A stretch of 64,000 nucleotides of DNA from Jiella pelagia (GTDB taxonomy: Bacteria; Pseudomonadota; Alphaproteobacteria; Rhizobiales; Rhizobiaceae): NCBI RefSeq assembly GCF_026898155.1, contig NZ_CP114029.1, forward strand, positions 4,506,001-4,570,000. Reading direction: 5' to 3'. Both the position numbers and the translations under genes were made by a program. Shown piece by piece: positions 25,100-33,548 of this stretch. Positions within the stretch are counted from its first letter, which is position 1. Each line of letters starts with the position of its first letter. Under the pieces are notes generated by a model that had not been told where the DNA came from, did no database searches, and was given only the letters and a program-made list of their open reading frames with translations.

Positions 25100-26972
25100 C
25101 TATTGGCTCTCCGCCGCCACCAGATGGCCGCCGCCGACATCGACGAGACGGTGGCGGCGCGGCGGATCGCCGGCCTTGCGGACGGGGCTCGGGATCTCGC
25201 TGACCGATCGCTCGAAGGCCGGGCGCCGGCGTGTAGGGTCGGGCTGCGGTACGGCGGCGATCAGGCGCTGCGTATAGGGGTGGCGCGGATCGCCGAAGAT
25301 TTGATCGCGTGTACCGGTCTCGACGATCTGGCCGAGATACATCACCGCGACGCGATCGGAGACGTTCTCGACCACCGCCATGTCGTGGGAGATGAACAGG
25401 TAGGCGATGCCGAACTCGGCCTGCAGTTCCCGCAACAGCCCGAGCACCCGCGCCTGCACCGAGACGTCCAGGGCCGAGACGCTTTCGTCGGCGATGATCA
25501 GCTTGGGACGAAGGGCGAGGGCCCTGGCGATGCAGATGCGCTGGCGCTGACCGCCGGAGAATTCGTGCGGATAGCGGTCCATCTGGTCGGGTGACAGGCC
25601 GACGCGGCTGAACAGCGAGGCGACGCGCTCCCGCCGTTCCCTGCCCGACGCGATGGCGTGGATCACCATCGGCTCGGCGACGAGATCGCCGACGCGCATG
25701 CGCGGATCGAGCGAGGCGAACGGGTCCTGGAAGATCATCTGCACGTCACGTCGCAGCGCCTTGGTCTCGGCTCCTGTGCGCCCGGCCATGTTCTTTCCGC
25801 CGATGACGATGTCGCCCGAATAGGGGGCGAGGCCGGCGATGGCCTTCGCCGTCGTCGACTTGCCGCAGCCGCTCTCGCCGACGAGCGACAAGGTCTCGCC
25901 CGGCATGATCTGGAAGGAGACGCCGGCGACGGCGTGGACGTTTGCCGTCACCTTGGAGAAAAAGCCGGTCTTGATGCCGAACTTCACCTCGAGACCGTTG
26001 ACCTCCGCGACGGGAATGGCATTGCGGACGATTGGCCGCTTCCGCGTCTCCACCCGGCCGGCCCCGCCGCCGATGCGCGGGACCGCCGCTAGCAGCTCGC
26101 GCGTGTAGGCGTTCTTCGGAGCGCCGAAGATCTCCGTCACCGGACCCCGCTCGACCATCCGGCCCTCGCGCATGACGATGACGCGGTCGGCCATCTCGGC
26201 GACGACGCCCATGTCGTGGGTGATCAGGATCAGCGCCGTTCCGAGGCTCCTTCTGCAGATCCCGCAAAAGCTCCAGCACCTCGCCCTGGACCGTCACATC
26301 CAACGCGGTCGTCGGCTCGTCGGCGATCAGGACGTCCGGGCGCAGCGCGATCGCCATCGCGATCATCACCCGCTGGCGCATGCCGCCGGACAGTTCGTGC
26401 GGATACTGCTTGAGCCGGCCTTCGGCATCGGGAATGCGCACGGCCTTCAGCGCATCGAGCGCCCGCTGCTTCGCTTCGCTGCGCCCGACGCTCTCATGGG
26501 CCATGATCGCCTCGCCGAGCTGGCGGCCGATCGACAGCACCGGGTTGAGCGAGGTCATCGGCTCCTGGAAGATCATCGCGATGCGGCTGCCGCGGATGCG
26601 GCGCATTTCGCCTTCGGAAAGCCCGCTGAGATCGGTCTCGCCGAGTCGCACCGAGCCACCCGCGATCTTCGCGCCGGGCTTCGGCAAGAGCCCCATGATC
26701 GCCAGCGAGGTCATCGACTTGCCGGAGCCGGATTCGCCGGCGATGCAGAGGGTTTCGCCACGGTTCAGCTCGAAGGACAGGTTCGAGACGACCGGACGTG
26801 GACCGGTCTCGCCGGCGACCACGACCGTGAGCCCCTCCACCGCGAGTGCAGGTGCTTCCTCCGCGGCGACGCGGCGCTCGAACCGGTCGGGCCGCCGGCG
26901 TTCACCGGCGCCCGACGCGCGATTGCGCGGCCTCTCCAGGGAGGAGAGGCCTTCCATGGTCGCCAGCGTCAT
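25100..26972 (-). CDS. Dpp/Gsi-type ABC transporter, fused double ATPase, frame broken at GAGNCTC
   Basis: About 623 residues once one base is removed from GAGGCTC at 26243-26249. Two nucleotide-binding domains are in tandem: Walker A GESGSGKSM and GESGCGKST, signatures LSGGMRQR and FSGGQRQR, Walker B followed by DEPTTALD and DESVSALD. The C-terminus PVRKAGDPPRRHRLVDV resembles the GsiA/DdpF subgroup and lacks the CxxC-rich tail. The lesion is at E242; repair gives LQKELGTALILITHDMG, the H-loop region, with the expected histidine. The start overlaps the formamidase stop by three bases. It powers the permeases at 29619-31464. Confidence 0.91.
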
Positions 26973-27913
26973 TCGAAGACGCAGCGCGGGAAGTAGAAGG
27001 AGACGACCCAGTTGGGCATGTCGACGATCTCGGAAATCCTGAGGTCGCCGCAGGTCGAGACCAGCATGTAGGCGTCGACCGGATCCATCTGGTAGCGGCC
27101 GGCGAGAAGGTCGACCATCTGGGCGACGGCCATCTTCGCGCCCTCCATCAGGTCCGACCCGACACCGGTGGTCACCTCGTAGCCCTTGGCGTCGAGATGG
27201 CGCGTCACCGGCCCCGGCGTCGTGAAGCGCGGCATCTTCAGCCGGGCGTCCTTGACGAGATCGAGGGTCAAGACCGTGTTCATCGGGCTTTCGATCGCCG
27301 TACCGCAGACCTCTCCATCACCTTGAGCAGCGTGCGTGTCGCCGACGGAGAACAGCGCCCCCGCCACTTCGACGGGCAGGTAGAGGGTCGTGCCGGCGGC
27401 AAGGTCCCTGATGTCGAGATTGCCGCCCACACGCCGGGGCGGAACCACCGAATGGTGACCCGCCTCGGCCGGTGCGCAGCCGATGGTGCCGGCGAAGGGC
27501 TTCAGCGGCACCTTGCCGTTCTTGCCGAACAGCGCCGGCTCCATCGTCGCCGGGTCATACTTCCAGATGGTGAGCGCCGGCTCCTTGAAGTCGTCGGTCA
27601 GCAGCCCGAAGCCCGGGATGTTGGCAGTCCAGCCGAAGCCTGACGGCTTGAAGCTCTCGATGGTGATCTTCAGGGCGTCGCCCGGCTCGGCACCTTCGAC
27701 GAAGATCGGCCCGGTGACCGGGTTGATCTTGCCGAAGTCCATGGTCTTCACGTCTTCGACGGTCGATTCCGGCGAGAACTGCCCGCCGGAGGAATCGAGG
27801 CATTCGAACTCGATGGTCGAGCCGGGGGCGACACGCGCCGCCGGCTCGAACGAGTTGTCCCAGCCGAAATGGTGCTGGTGGCGATGGATCGTGTAGTCGC
27901 AGTTGATGCACAT
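26969..27913 (-). CDS. Acetamidase/formamidase family protein
   Basis: A 314-residue member of the FmdA_AmdA family (PF03069), with HRHQHHFGWDNSFEPAARV at the N-terminus and GDTHAAQGDGEVCGTAIES in the middle, the signatures of formamidase/acetamidase and related beta-sandwich amidohydrolases. The family hydrolyses short aliphatic amides to ammonia and the carboxylate and is unrelated to nitrilase-type AmiE. The start at 27913 shares one base with the TAA of the binding-protein gene (TAATG). Being inside an operon with an AmiC-like sensor and an ANTAR regulator strongly suggests an inducible amide-utilisation system. The exact amide is unknown. Confidence 0.9.
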   Translation of the reverse strand: MCINCDYTIHRHQHHFGWDNSFEPAARVAPGSTIEFECLDSSGGQFSPESTVEDVKTMDFGKINPVTGPIFVEGAEPGDALKITIESFKPSGFGWTANIPGFGLLTDDFKEPALTIWKYDPATMEPALFGKNGKVPLKPFAGTIGCAPAEAGHHSVVPPRRVGGNLDIRDLAAGTTLYLPVEVAGALFSVGDTHAAQGDGEVCGTAIESPMNTVLTLDLVKDARLKMPRFTTPGPVTRHLDAKGYEVTTGVGSDLMEGAKMAVAQMVDLLAGRYQMDPVDAYMLVSTCGDLRISEIVDMPNWVVSFYFPRCVFE

Positions 27914-29583
27914 TATTTCACGTAGACGTAGTCGTAGTTGATCGGGATGTGGACCGGGTCGACATAGAGATTGTCGGCGCCGCCCATGCGCGGTGACTTC
28001 ATGGTGAAGCGCTGCTCGTTGAACACCGGCACCCAGGGCGCGTCGGCCATGACCTTGGCGTAGACGTCGCTCCACATCTTGGCGCGCTCGTCCTGTCTCG
28101 CCGGATCGACGATCGAGTCGGCCTCGGCGGCCTGCTTGTCGAGGTCCTCGTTGCAGTACCACGACCAGTTCCAGCCGCCGGGCACCGCGCCGGCGCAGCC
28201 GAGAATCGGGCCGTAGAAGTTCGACGGATCGGGGAAGTCGGCGATCCAGGCCATGCCGCCCGACCAGATCATCGGCGCCTGGTCCTTGGCGCCGCCGGCG
28301 GAGATGACGTTCGCCTGGGCGAGCGACTGGATGCTCGCCTTGATGCCGATCTCCGAGAGATCCTGCTGGATCGCCTGGGCGATGCGCGGGTTCGGGTCGG
28401 TGTTCATGACGTAGAGCTCGGTCTCGAACCCGTCCGGGAAGCCGGCCTCGGCGAGCATCGCCTTGGCCTTCTCCGGGTCGTAGGCGTAGCCTTCGAAGCT
28501 CTTGTCGTAGCCGGGCATCGTCGGCGGCAGCGGCTGGTTGGCCGGGATCGCCCGGTTGTTGATCATCTGGACGATGCGGTCCTTGTTGATCGCCATGTTG
28601 ACCGCCTCGCGCACTGCCTTCTGGTCGAAGGGCGGCATGGTGACGTTCATTGTGATGTAGCCGGTCTGCAGCTGGCCGCCCTCGACGACGCGGGCCTTCT
28701 GCTCGGGATCGGCCATTACCTCCTGGAACTTCGCCGGCGGGATGCCGTCGCCGGGAATGTCGACCTCGCCTTTCTGCAGGCGCAAGAGGGCGACGATCGG
28801 CTCCTGGCCGATCTCGAAGGTGATCTGGTCGAGATAGGGGACGCCGTCGCGCCAGTAGTCTTCGTTCTTCTCGAACACCAGCTGCTGGCCGATCGTCCAG
28901 TCGGCGAGCTTGAAGGCGCCGGTGCCGACCGGGTGGTGGCCGAAGTCGGCGCCCCATTCCTCGACGGCTTCCTGGGGCACGACGGAGGCGAAGTTCAGCG
29001 CCATCACGTGCAGGAAGGTGGCGTCCGGCCGCGACAGGGTGATCTTCAGCGTCTGCGGGTCGACCACCTCGACGCCGGAGAGGGTTTCGGCCGTGCCGCC
29101 GGCGACGTCGTCATAGCCTGCGATCGAGCCAAAGAAGCCGGCGCCCGGCGACTGGGTCTTCGGATTGGTGACCCGGTCGAGGGAGTATTTCACGTCCTCG
29201 GCGGTCATCTCGCGGCCGTTGTGGAATTTGACGCCGGACTTGAGATGAAAGGTGAAGACCGTGCCGTCGTCGGAGATCTCGTAGCGCTCGGCCAGCGCAG
29301 GGCGAAGCTCGGTGGTGCCCGGCTCGTAGTCCATCAGCGCGTCGAACAGGCTCTTGATCATCGACCAGTTCTGCCAGTCGTAGCCGATTGCCGGATCCAG
29401 CGTCGAGACATCGTCCTTGTAGGTGATGACGATGGAGTCGCCTTCCTTGGCGTTGGGATCGGGCTGGTAGGTGGCGGGCGTCGTTTCGGCGGAGCCCTTG
29501 TCCTGGGCGAGGGCAGGGGCCGAGACGCCGGCGGCAAGGCCGAGAGTGAGCGCGAGGGCGGTGGACGTCAGGAAGGCTTTCAT
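27913..29583 (-). CDS. ABC transporter periplasmic substrate-binding protein (SBP family 5)
   Basis: A 556-residue protein with a clear Sec signal peptide (residues 1-26, cleaved at SAPALAQ|DKG). Family-5 motifs include LKSGVKFHNGREMTAEDVKYSLDR, FEKNEDYWRDGVPYLD and LAEAGFPDGFETELY. Two cysteines (ILGCAG..WNWSWYC) are near the C-terminal third. It is the third-last gene of the amide operon and directly precedes the formamidase, so its ligand is probably an amide-containing compound or short peptide, delivered to the permeases at 29619-31464. The SBP_bac_5 assignment is firm; specificity is inference from context. Confidence 0.93.
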   Translation of the reverse strand: MKAFLTSTALALTLGLAAGVSAPALAQDKGSAETTPATYQPDPNAKEGDSIVITYKDDVSTLDPAIGYDWQNWSMIKSLFDALMDYEPGTTELRPALAERYEISDDGTVFTFHLKSGVKFHNGREMTAEDVKYSLDRVTNPKTQSPGAGFFGSIAGYDDVAGGTAETLSGVEVVDPQTLKITLSRPDATFLHVMALNFASVVPQEAVEEWGADFGHHPVGTGAFKLADWTIGQQLVFEKNEDYWRDGVPYLDQITFEIGQEPIVALLRLQKGEVDIPGDGIPPAKFQEVMADPEQKARVVEGGQLQTGYITMNVTMPPFDQKAVREAVNMAINKDRIVQMINNRAIPANQPLPPTMPGYDKSFEGYAYDPEKAKAMLAEAGFPDGFETELYVMNTDPNPRIAQAIQQDLSEIGIKASIQSLAQANVISAGGAKDQAPMIWSGGMAWIADFPDPSNFYGPILGCAGAVPGGWNWSWYCNEDLDKQAAEADSIVDPARQDERAKMWSDVYAKVMADAPWVPVFNEQRFTMKSPRMGGADNLYVDPVHIPINYDYVYVK

Positions 29584-29618
29584 GCGGCGGTCCTTTCCGA
29601 GGATGATTGGTCCGGGGG

Positions 29619-30539
29619 TCACTGGAGCTTGATGCGGGGGTCGATGAAGGGCGTGACGAGGTCGGCGACGAAGTTGCCGAGGACGATGGCGCAGGCCGAG
29701 ACGAGGGTGACGCCCATGATGATCGGGATGTCGACCCTTTGGATCGCCTGCCAGGCGAGCTGGCCGATGCCCGGCCAGCCGAAGACGCTCTCCACCACGA
29801 CGATGCCCGACATGAAGATGCCGATGTCGATGCCGATCATCGCGATCACCGGCAGGATGGCGTTGGGCAGCGCGTGGCGCAGGATGATGGTCAGCCGCTT
29901 GAGGCCCTTGGCCCGGGCGGTGCGGATGTAGTCCTGGCGAAGGACGTCCACCATCGAGGAGCGCATCATCCGCGAGTACCAGCCGGCCCCGAGGATGCCG
30001 AGGGTGAGGGAGGGCAGGACGAGGTGCCAGATCGTGCCGTAGCCGCCGATCGGAAACCATGAGAGCCGCACCGCGAAGACGTAGAGAAGCAAGAGGCCGA
30101 CGACGAATTGCGGCGCCGAGACGCCGACGAAGGATGAGACCATCAGCGCCTGGTCGGTCGCCGTGCCGCGCTTCAGCGCGGCGACGAGGCCCATGGTGAG
30201 GCCGAGGACCAGTTCGCAGACGATCGCCCCTGCCATCAGGAGGAGGCTCGCCGGCAGCCGCGCAACGATGAGGTCGATCACCTCGGTGCGCTGCAGGTAG
30301 GAGCGGCCGAAATCGCCCTGCACGAGGCCGGTCAGATAGTGCCAGTACTGGACGAGAAACGGCTGGTCGAGGCCGAGCTGGCGGCGGATGTTCTCCACCG
30401 TCTGCGGCGTCGCCGAACGCCCGGCGATCTGGCGCACCGGATCGGCGGGCAGGATGTAGAGCAGCGCGAAGGTGATCAGCGAGACGCCGAGGAGGATCAG
30501 CACCGACTGGACGAGGCGGCGGGCGACATAGGCGAGCAT
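29619..30539 (-). CDS. ABC transporter permease, DppB family
   Basis: A 306-residue inner-membrane permease with the standard DppB N-terminus (YVARRLVQSVLILLGVSLITFALLYILPADP), a periplasmic loop of ~45 residues containing LGLDQPFLVQYWHYLTG and the EAA loop DYIRTARAKGLKRLTIILRHALPNAILP. It ends FIDPRIKLQ-stop, as expected for the family, in contrast to the apparently stop-less DppB at 18.6 kb. It begins one base after the DppC stop, so the two permeases are tightly coupled. Confidence 0.93.
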   Translation of the reverse strand: MLAYVARRLVQSVLILLGVSLITFALLYILPADPVRQIAGRSATPQTVENIRRQLGLDQPFLVQYWHYLTGLVQGDFGRSYLQRTEVIDLIVARLPASLLLMAGAIVCELVLGLTMGLVAALKRGTATDQALMVSSFVGVSAPQFVVGLLLLYVFAVRLSWFPIGGYGTIWHLVLPSLTLGILGAGWYSRMMRSSMVDVLRQDYIRTARAKGLKRLTIILRHALPNAILPVIAMIGIDIGIFMSGIVVVESVFGWPGIGQLAWQAIQRVDIPIIMGVTLVSACAIVLGNFVADLVTPFIDPRIKLQ

Positions 30540-30540
30540 C

Positions 30541-31464
30541 TTACATCCTCCCCGTCTGGGTCGGATCGAGGATGTCGCGCAGCGCGTCGCCGACGAGGTT
30601 GAACGCCAGCGCCAGCGCGAGAATCGCGGCGCCCGGGAAGAACACCAGCCAGGGAGCGGCCTGGAAGTAGGTCTGGTTCTCGAAGATGATGTTGCCCCAG
30701 GAGGGGGTCGGCGGCTGCACCCCGACGCCGAGATAGGAGAGCGTCGCCTCCAAGAGCACCGTCGTCGAGATGCCGAGGGTGCCCCACACGATGATCGTCG
30801 GCAGAAGATGCGGCAGGATGTGGCGGAAGAGGATGCGCGGCGTGCCCGCGCCCATGGAGCGCTCCGCCTCGATGAACTCGCGGCGCGAGAGGGACGACGT
30901 CTCGGTGTAGATCACCCGCGCCGTCTGCACCCAGTTGACCAGCGCGATCACCATGGCGACGATCCACAGGCTCGGCGAGAGGATCGCGGCGAGACAGATG
31001 GCGAGGAGCAACGCCGGAAACGCCATCATCAGGTCGGTGAAGCGCATCAGGATGGTGCCGATCCAGCCGCGATAGAAGCCTGCGGTGACGCCGATGAGAG
31101 TTCCGATGGTCAGCGCAATGCCGTTGGCGACGACGCCGATGATCAGCGAGGTGCGGGCGCCGTAGAGGATGCGAGTGAGGAGGTCGCGGCCGAGGAGATC
31201 TGTGCCGAGCAGGAATTTCTCGCCCGGCGGCATCGGCGCGCCCTCCAGTGTCAGGCCGTCGAACATCTGGTCGTTGGGCGTGAAGGCCGTCAGATACGGC
31301 GCGAAGAGCGCCCCGCCGACGGTGACGAGGATGATGACGATGCCGAGAATCGCCAGCGGCCGGCGGACGAGCCTTGCAAAGACGCCGCGCCGCGCCGGCG
31401 GAGCGGGCGGCGCGACGGCCGATCCCGTGGCAAGGGCGGCGCTACTTTGCGACGGGCTGCTCAC
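30541..31464 (-). CDS. ABC transporter permease, DppC family
   Basis: A 307-residue permease. Diagnostic features are FLLGTDLLGRDLLTRILYGARTS, six predicted helices, the EAA loop AERSMGAGTPRILFRHILPHLLPT and the C-terminal SYLGVGVQPPTPSWGNII. It overlaps the end of the ANTAR-regulator gene by 23 bases, which ties regulator and transporter expression translationally. Together with the DppB, the double ATPase and the binding protein it makes a full importer. Confidence 0.93.
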   Translation of the reverse strand: MSSPSQSSAALATGSAVAPPAPPARRGVFARLVRRPLAILGIVIILVTVGGALFAPYLTAFTPNDQMFDGLTLEGAPMPPGEKFLLGTDLLGRDLLTRILYGARTSLIIGVVANGIALTIGTLIGVTAGFYRGWIGTILMRFTDLMMAFPALLLAICLAAILSPSLWIVAMVIALVNWVQTARVIYTETSSLSRREFIEAERSMGAGTPRILFRHILPHLLPTIIVWGTLGISTTVLLEATLSYLGVGVQPPTPSWGNIIFENQTYFQAAPWLVFFPGAAILALALAFNLVGDALRDILDPTQTGRM

Positions 31465-32044
31465 GGCGCTCTCCCCGTTCGAGTTCGACGATGCGGCGGG
31501 CGGCTTCCTCGATTGACACCTGCCAACTCATGGCAAGCGCCCGAAGCTGGCCGTAGCCGCGCTCCTCGCCGACGCCGCCGGACGACAGGGCGACGACGGC
31601 CCGGACGATGGTCTGGCGCTCGGAGACCCGGCTTCTGAGGGTTTCCACCTCAGCCGCCAGGGCCCGCCTTGCCTCGAAACCGCGACGGGCGATGAGGAGG
31701 GCGGCATAGATGCCGGAATTGCCGACCGGCTTGACCAGATGGCTGTCGGCGCCCTGGGCGAGCGCCCATTCGATCCGGCCCGGCGCTTCCGAGCCGATCA
31801 TGGCGATCAGCGGCATCGGCGCCTCGCCGGGCTTCCAGGGAAACTGCTCGTCGAAGCCGAGATCGGCGTCGAAGAAGCAGAAGTCGGCGCCGAGCGCCTC
31901 GGCCGGCAGCTCCGGCCAGAATTCGATGGCGACGAGCCCGATGGCGCCGAGCTGGCGCATCAGCGGCGCGGTCGCTGGATGCGAGCGATGCAGCACATAG
32001 GCGGTGGCGCCGCCGAGATTGGGGATGCGGGCGCGCCGGGTCAT
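31442..32044 (-). CDS. ANTAR-domain RNA-binding antitermination regulator (AmiR/NasT type)
   Basis: A 200-residue protein. The N-terminal ~125 residues form a receiver-like pseudo-REC domain that lacks a clear phosphoacceptor Asp pattern, as in AmiR and NasT. A helical linker follows (ARRALAAEVETLRSRVSERQTIVRAVVALSS), then the ANTAR module AYGQLRALAMSWQVSIEEAARRIVELER (here GYGQLRALAMSWQVS). ANTAR proteins bind tandem RNA hairpins and stop transcription terminating in the leader. The ATG overlaps the stop of the AmiC-like gene in an ATGA junction, typical of the amiC-amiR and nasS-nasT pairs where the sensor sequesters the regulator until ligand arrives. A likely target leader lies just upstream at 33209-33280. 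Confidence 0.9.
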   Translation of the reverse strand: MTRRARIPNLGGATAYVLHRSHPATAPLMRQLGAIGLVAIEFWPELPAEALGADFCFFDADLGFDEQFPWKPGEAPMPLIAMIGSEAPGRIEWALAQGADSHLVKPVGNSGIYAALLIARRGFEARRALAAEVETLRSRVSERQTIVRAVVALSSGGVGEERGYGQLRALAMSWQVSIEEAARRIVELERGERREQPVAK

Positions 32045-33187
32045 GAGACCGCCCTCAGGATCGGCCGGCCGAAGATGCAGGCCGGGTCGTAGCGCGACAG
32101 ATACGGGTCGGGAGCGACGAGGGCCGGGCTTTCCTCGACCACCTCGAAGCGCCCGGCCCTGGCGCGGGCGATCTTCACCGGCAGGCTGGCATGCTGATTT
32201 GCCGGGTCGATCGCGATCCGGCCATAGGGGGTGGCGAAATGCCGGCCCGTAAAGGCCGGACCGGCAAGCTCGGCTGCTTCGCTCGTGGCCTCGAGAAGGT
32301 CCGCGAGGACGATCACGGCACTGTAGGCGGCGATGTAGAACGAGGATGCCGCTTCCTCGGGGGCGTCGTCGCGAGCCGGCGCGGAAGCCGTGCCGTCCGC
32401 CGCCACGCCCACCGCCGGCGCGAACCACGGACCGACGGAGAGATGGCCTTCGGCGGAAGGGCCGATCGCCGGGAGGCTCGATCTCGGTCAGGTTGCAGGA
32501 GAGGATCGGGCAGCGCTCGGGGCTGAAATGCTCGTCATCCTCGCCGAGCCGGCCATAGGCCTCGAAGAAGGCGTAGGAGGAGGGGCCGATGAGATTGTTG
32601 AGGATGAAGTTCGGCCGGGTCGCCCGGATCTCGGCGATCAGCCGGCTCACATCCGTGTCGCCGAGCGGCAGGTAGCGCTCGCCGAGCACCTCGCCGCCGG
32701 CATCGCCGATGACGTCGCGCGCCACACGGTTGGTTTCCCAGCCCCAGATATAGTTGGAGCCGACCAGGAAACCGTTGCGTCCGATGCGCGGGATGACGTG
32801 AGCGAGCAGCGGCACAAGATGCTGGTTCGGGCAGGCGTGCATGTAGACGACCTGCTCGTTCGATTCGAAGCCCTCATAGGGGCAGGGGTACCAGAGCATT
32901 CCGCCGAACCGCTCCAGCACGGGAATCACCTCCTTGCGGCTCCAGGAGGTGGTGCAGCCGATGACGTGGCGGGCGGCGCCGTTGCGCAGGATCTCCTCGG
33001 CGAGCGGCGCGTAGCGCTCGGTCCTGCCCTCGGGATCGCGAAGCAAAGGCTCGAACCGGACGGAGCGCGTATCATCGGCATCGATCGCGGCGATCGCCGC
33101 CCGCGCGCCGGCAAGTGAGGCGGTCGAGAGCAGCCGGTAGTTGCCGGAACAGGAAAACAGCAGGCCGAGATCGATGCTTCGCTTCAA
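32041..33187 (-). CDS. AmiC/NasS/UrtA-like ligand sensor (type-I periplasmic-binding fold, cytosolic), frame broken at GAGNCTC
   Basis: About 381 residues from a TTG at 33187 (AGGA ~9 bases upstream) after removing one base from GAGGCTC at 32473-32479. The ATG at 33217 lies inside a 21-bp hairpin and is judged less likely. The fold signature is KRSIDLGLLFSCSGNYRLLSTASLAGARAAI; SWSRKEVIPVLERFGGMLWYPCPYEGFE and NYIWGWETNRVARD closely follow AmiC-type amide sensors. There is no signal peptide, so it acts in the cytosol as the negative partner of the ANTAR protein encoded next. The lesion at E237 separates NLTEIE from LPAIGPSAEGHLSVGPWFAPA. As given, the gene falsely runs on into the regulator gene. 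Confidence 0.87.
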
Positions 33188-33208
33188 GCGGGGTGTCCTC
33201 AAACGAAA

Positions 33209-33254
33209 GCCCCGCATGGCATCAGCGTAGTCTTACGCTGATGCCATGCGGGGC
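33209..33254 (-). terminator. Perfect 21-bp hairpin with U-rich tail: leader terminator of the amide operon
   Basis: Arms 33209-33229 and 33234-33254 are exact reverse complements around a 4-base loop. On the minus-strand transcript the GC-rich foot (GCGGGGC) is followed by UUUCGUUU, giving an intrinsic-terminator shape. It lies between the putative promoter and the sensor gene, the expected place for ANTAR-controlled antitermination. Confidence 0.75.
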
Positions 33255-33264
33255 CCGAATGCCG

Positions 33265-33280
33265 CCGGCGCGATCGCCGG
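33265..33280 (-). promoter_or_regulatory. Small upstream hairpin with six-base loop in the same leader
   Basis: The arms CCGGC and GCCGG enclose a hexaloop, directly upstream of the terminator hairpin. Two tandem hairpins, the second being the terminator, match the layout of ANTAR targets. However, the loop reads GAUCGC on the transcript and does not show the usual A1/G4 consensus. Confidence 0.4.
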
Positions 33281-33292
33281 TATGTGACGGAA

Positions 33293-33320
33293 AGACTAAC
33301 AGCCGCGTCGGGCGTGTCAA
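33293..33320 (-). promoter_or_regulatory. Putative sigma-70-type promoter of the amide operon
   Basis: On the minus strand there is a consensus -35 TTGACA (33320-33315), a 16-base spacer and a TAGTCT -10-like hexamer (33298-33293). It would start transcription near 33286, just ahead of the two leader hairpins. Confidence 0.5.
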
Positions 33321-33548
33321 TCCGTAATCATTTTCCATCCTGTATAAAAATTGGGCAGCGTTGGCAGGTTCGTCATTGCAGGATGCGACGGCCGGGTGTG
33401 AGGCTCGGCAGGAGAGCCTGACGCAGCCAGCCGTTTGAAGATGGCCGGTCTTGAGGGGTCCAGAAGGGTCATCGGCTTTTCAGAACGAATTTGGGGCGCC
33501 ACCAAAAGGTCGGCGCCCCAATCCTGCATTGAAGAACTGGATGTAGCG

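Larger units (their letters stand above)
33255..33548. other. Intergenic region holding the amide-operon leader and promoter
   Basis: Apart from the hairpins and promoter listed separately, the stretch 33321-33548 shows no gene. It contains a GAGGCTC heptamer at 33400-33406. The end next to 33549 is the 3' flank of the repeat-protein gene, and no strong terminator is visible there. Confidence 0.5.

Noticed and set aside
31442..33217. A 591-residue sensor-ANTAR fusion
   Set aside because: The join is created by the lesion at 32473-32479; the sensor C-terminus lies in another frame and stops in an ATGA overlap with the regulator.
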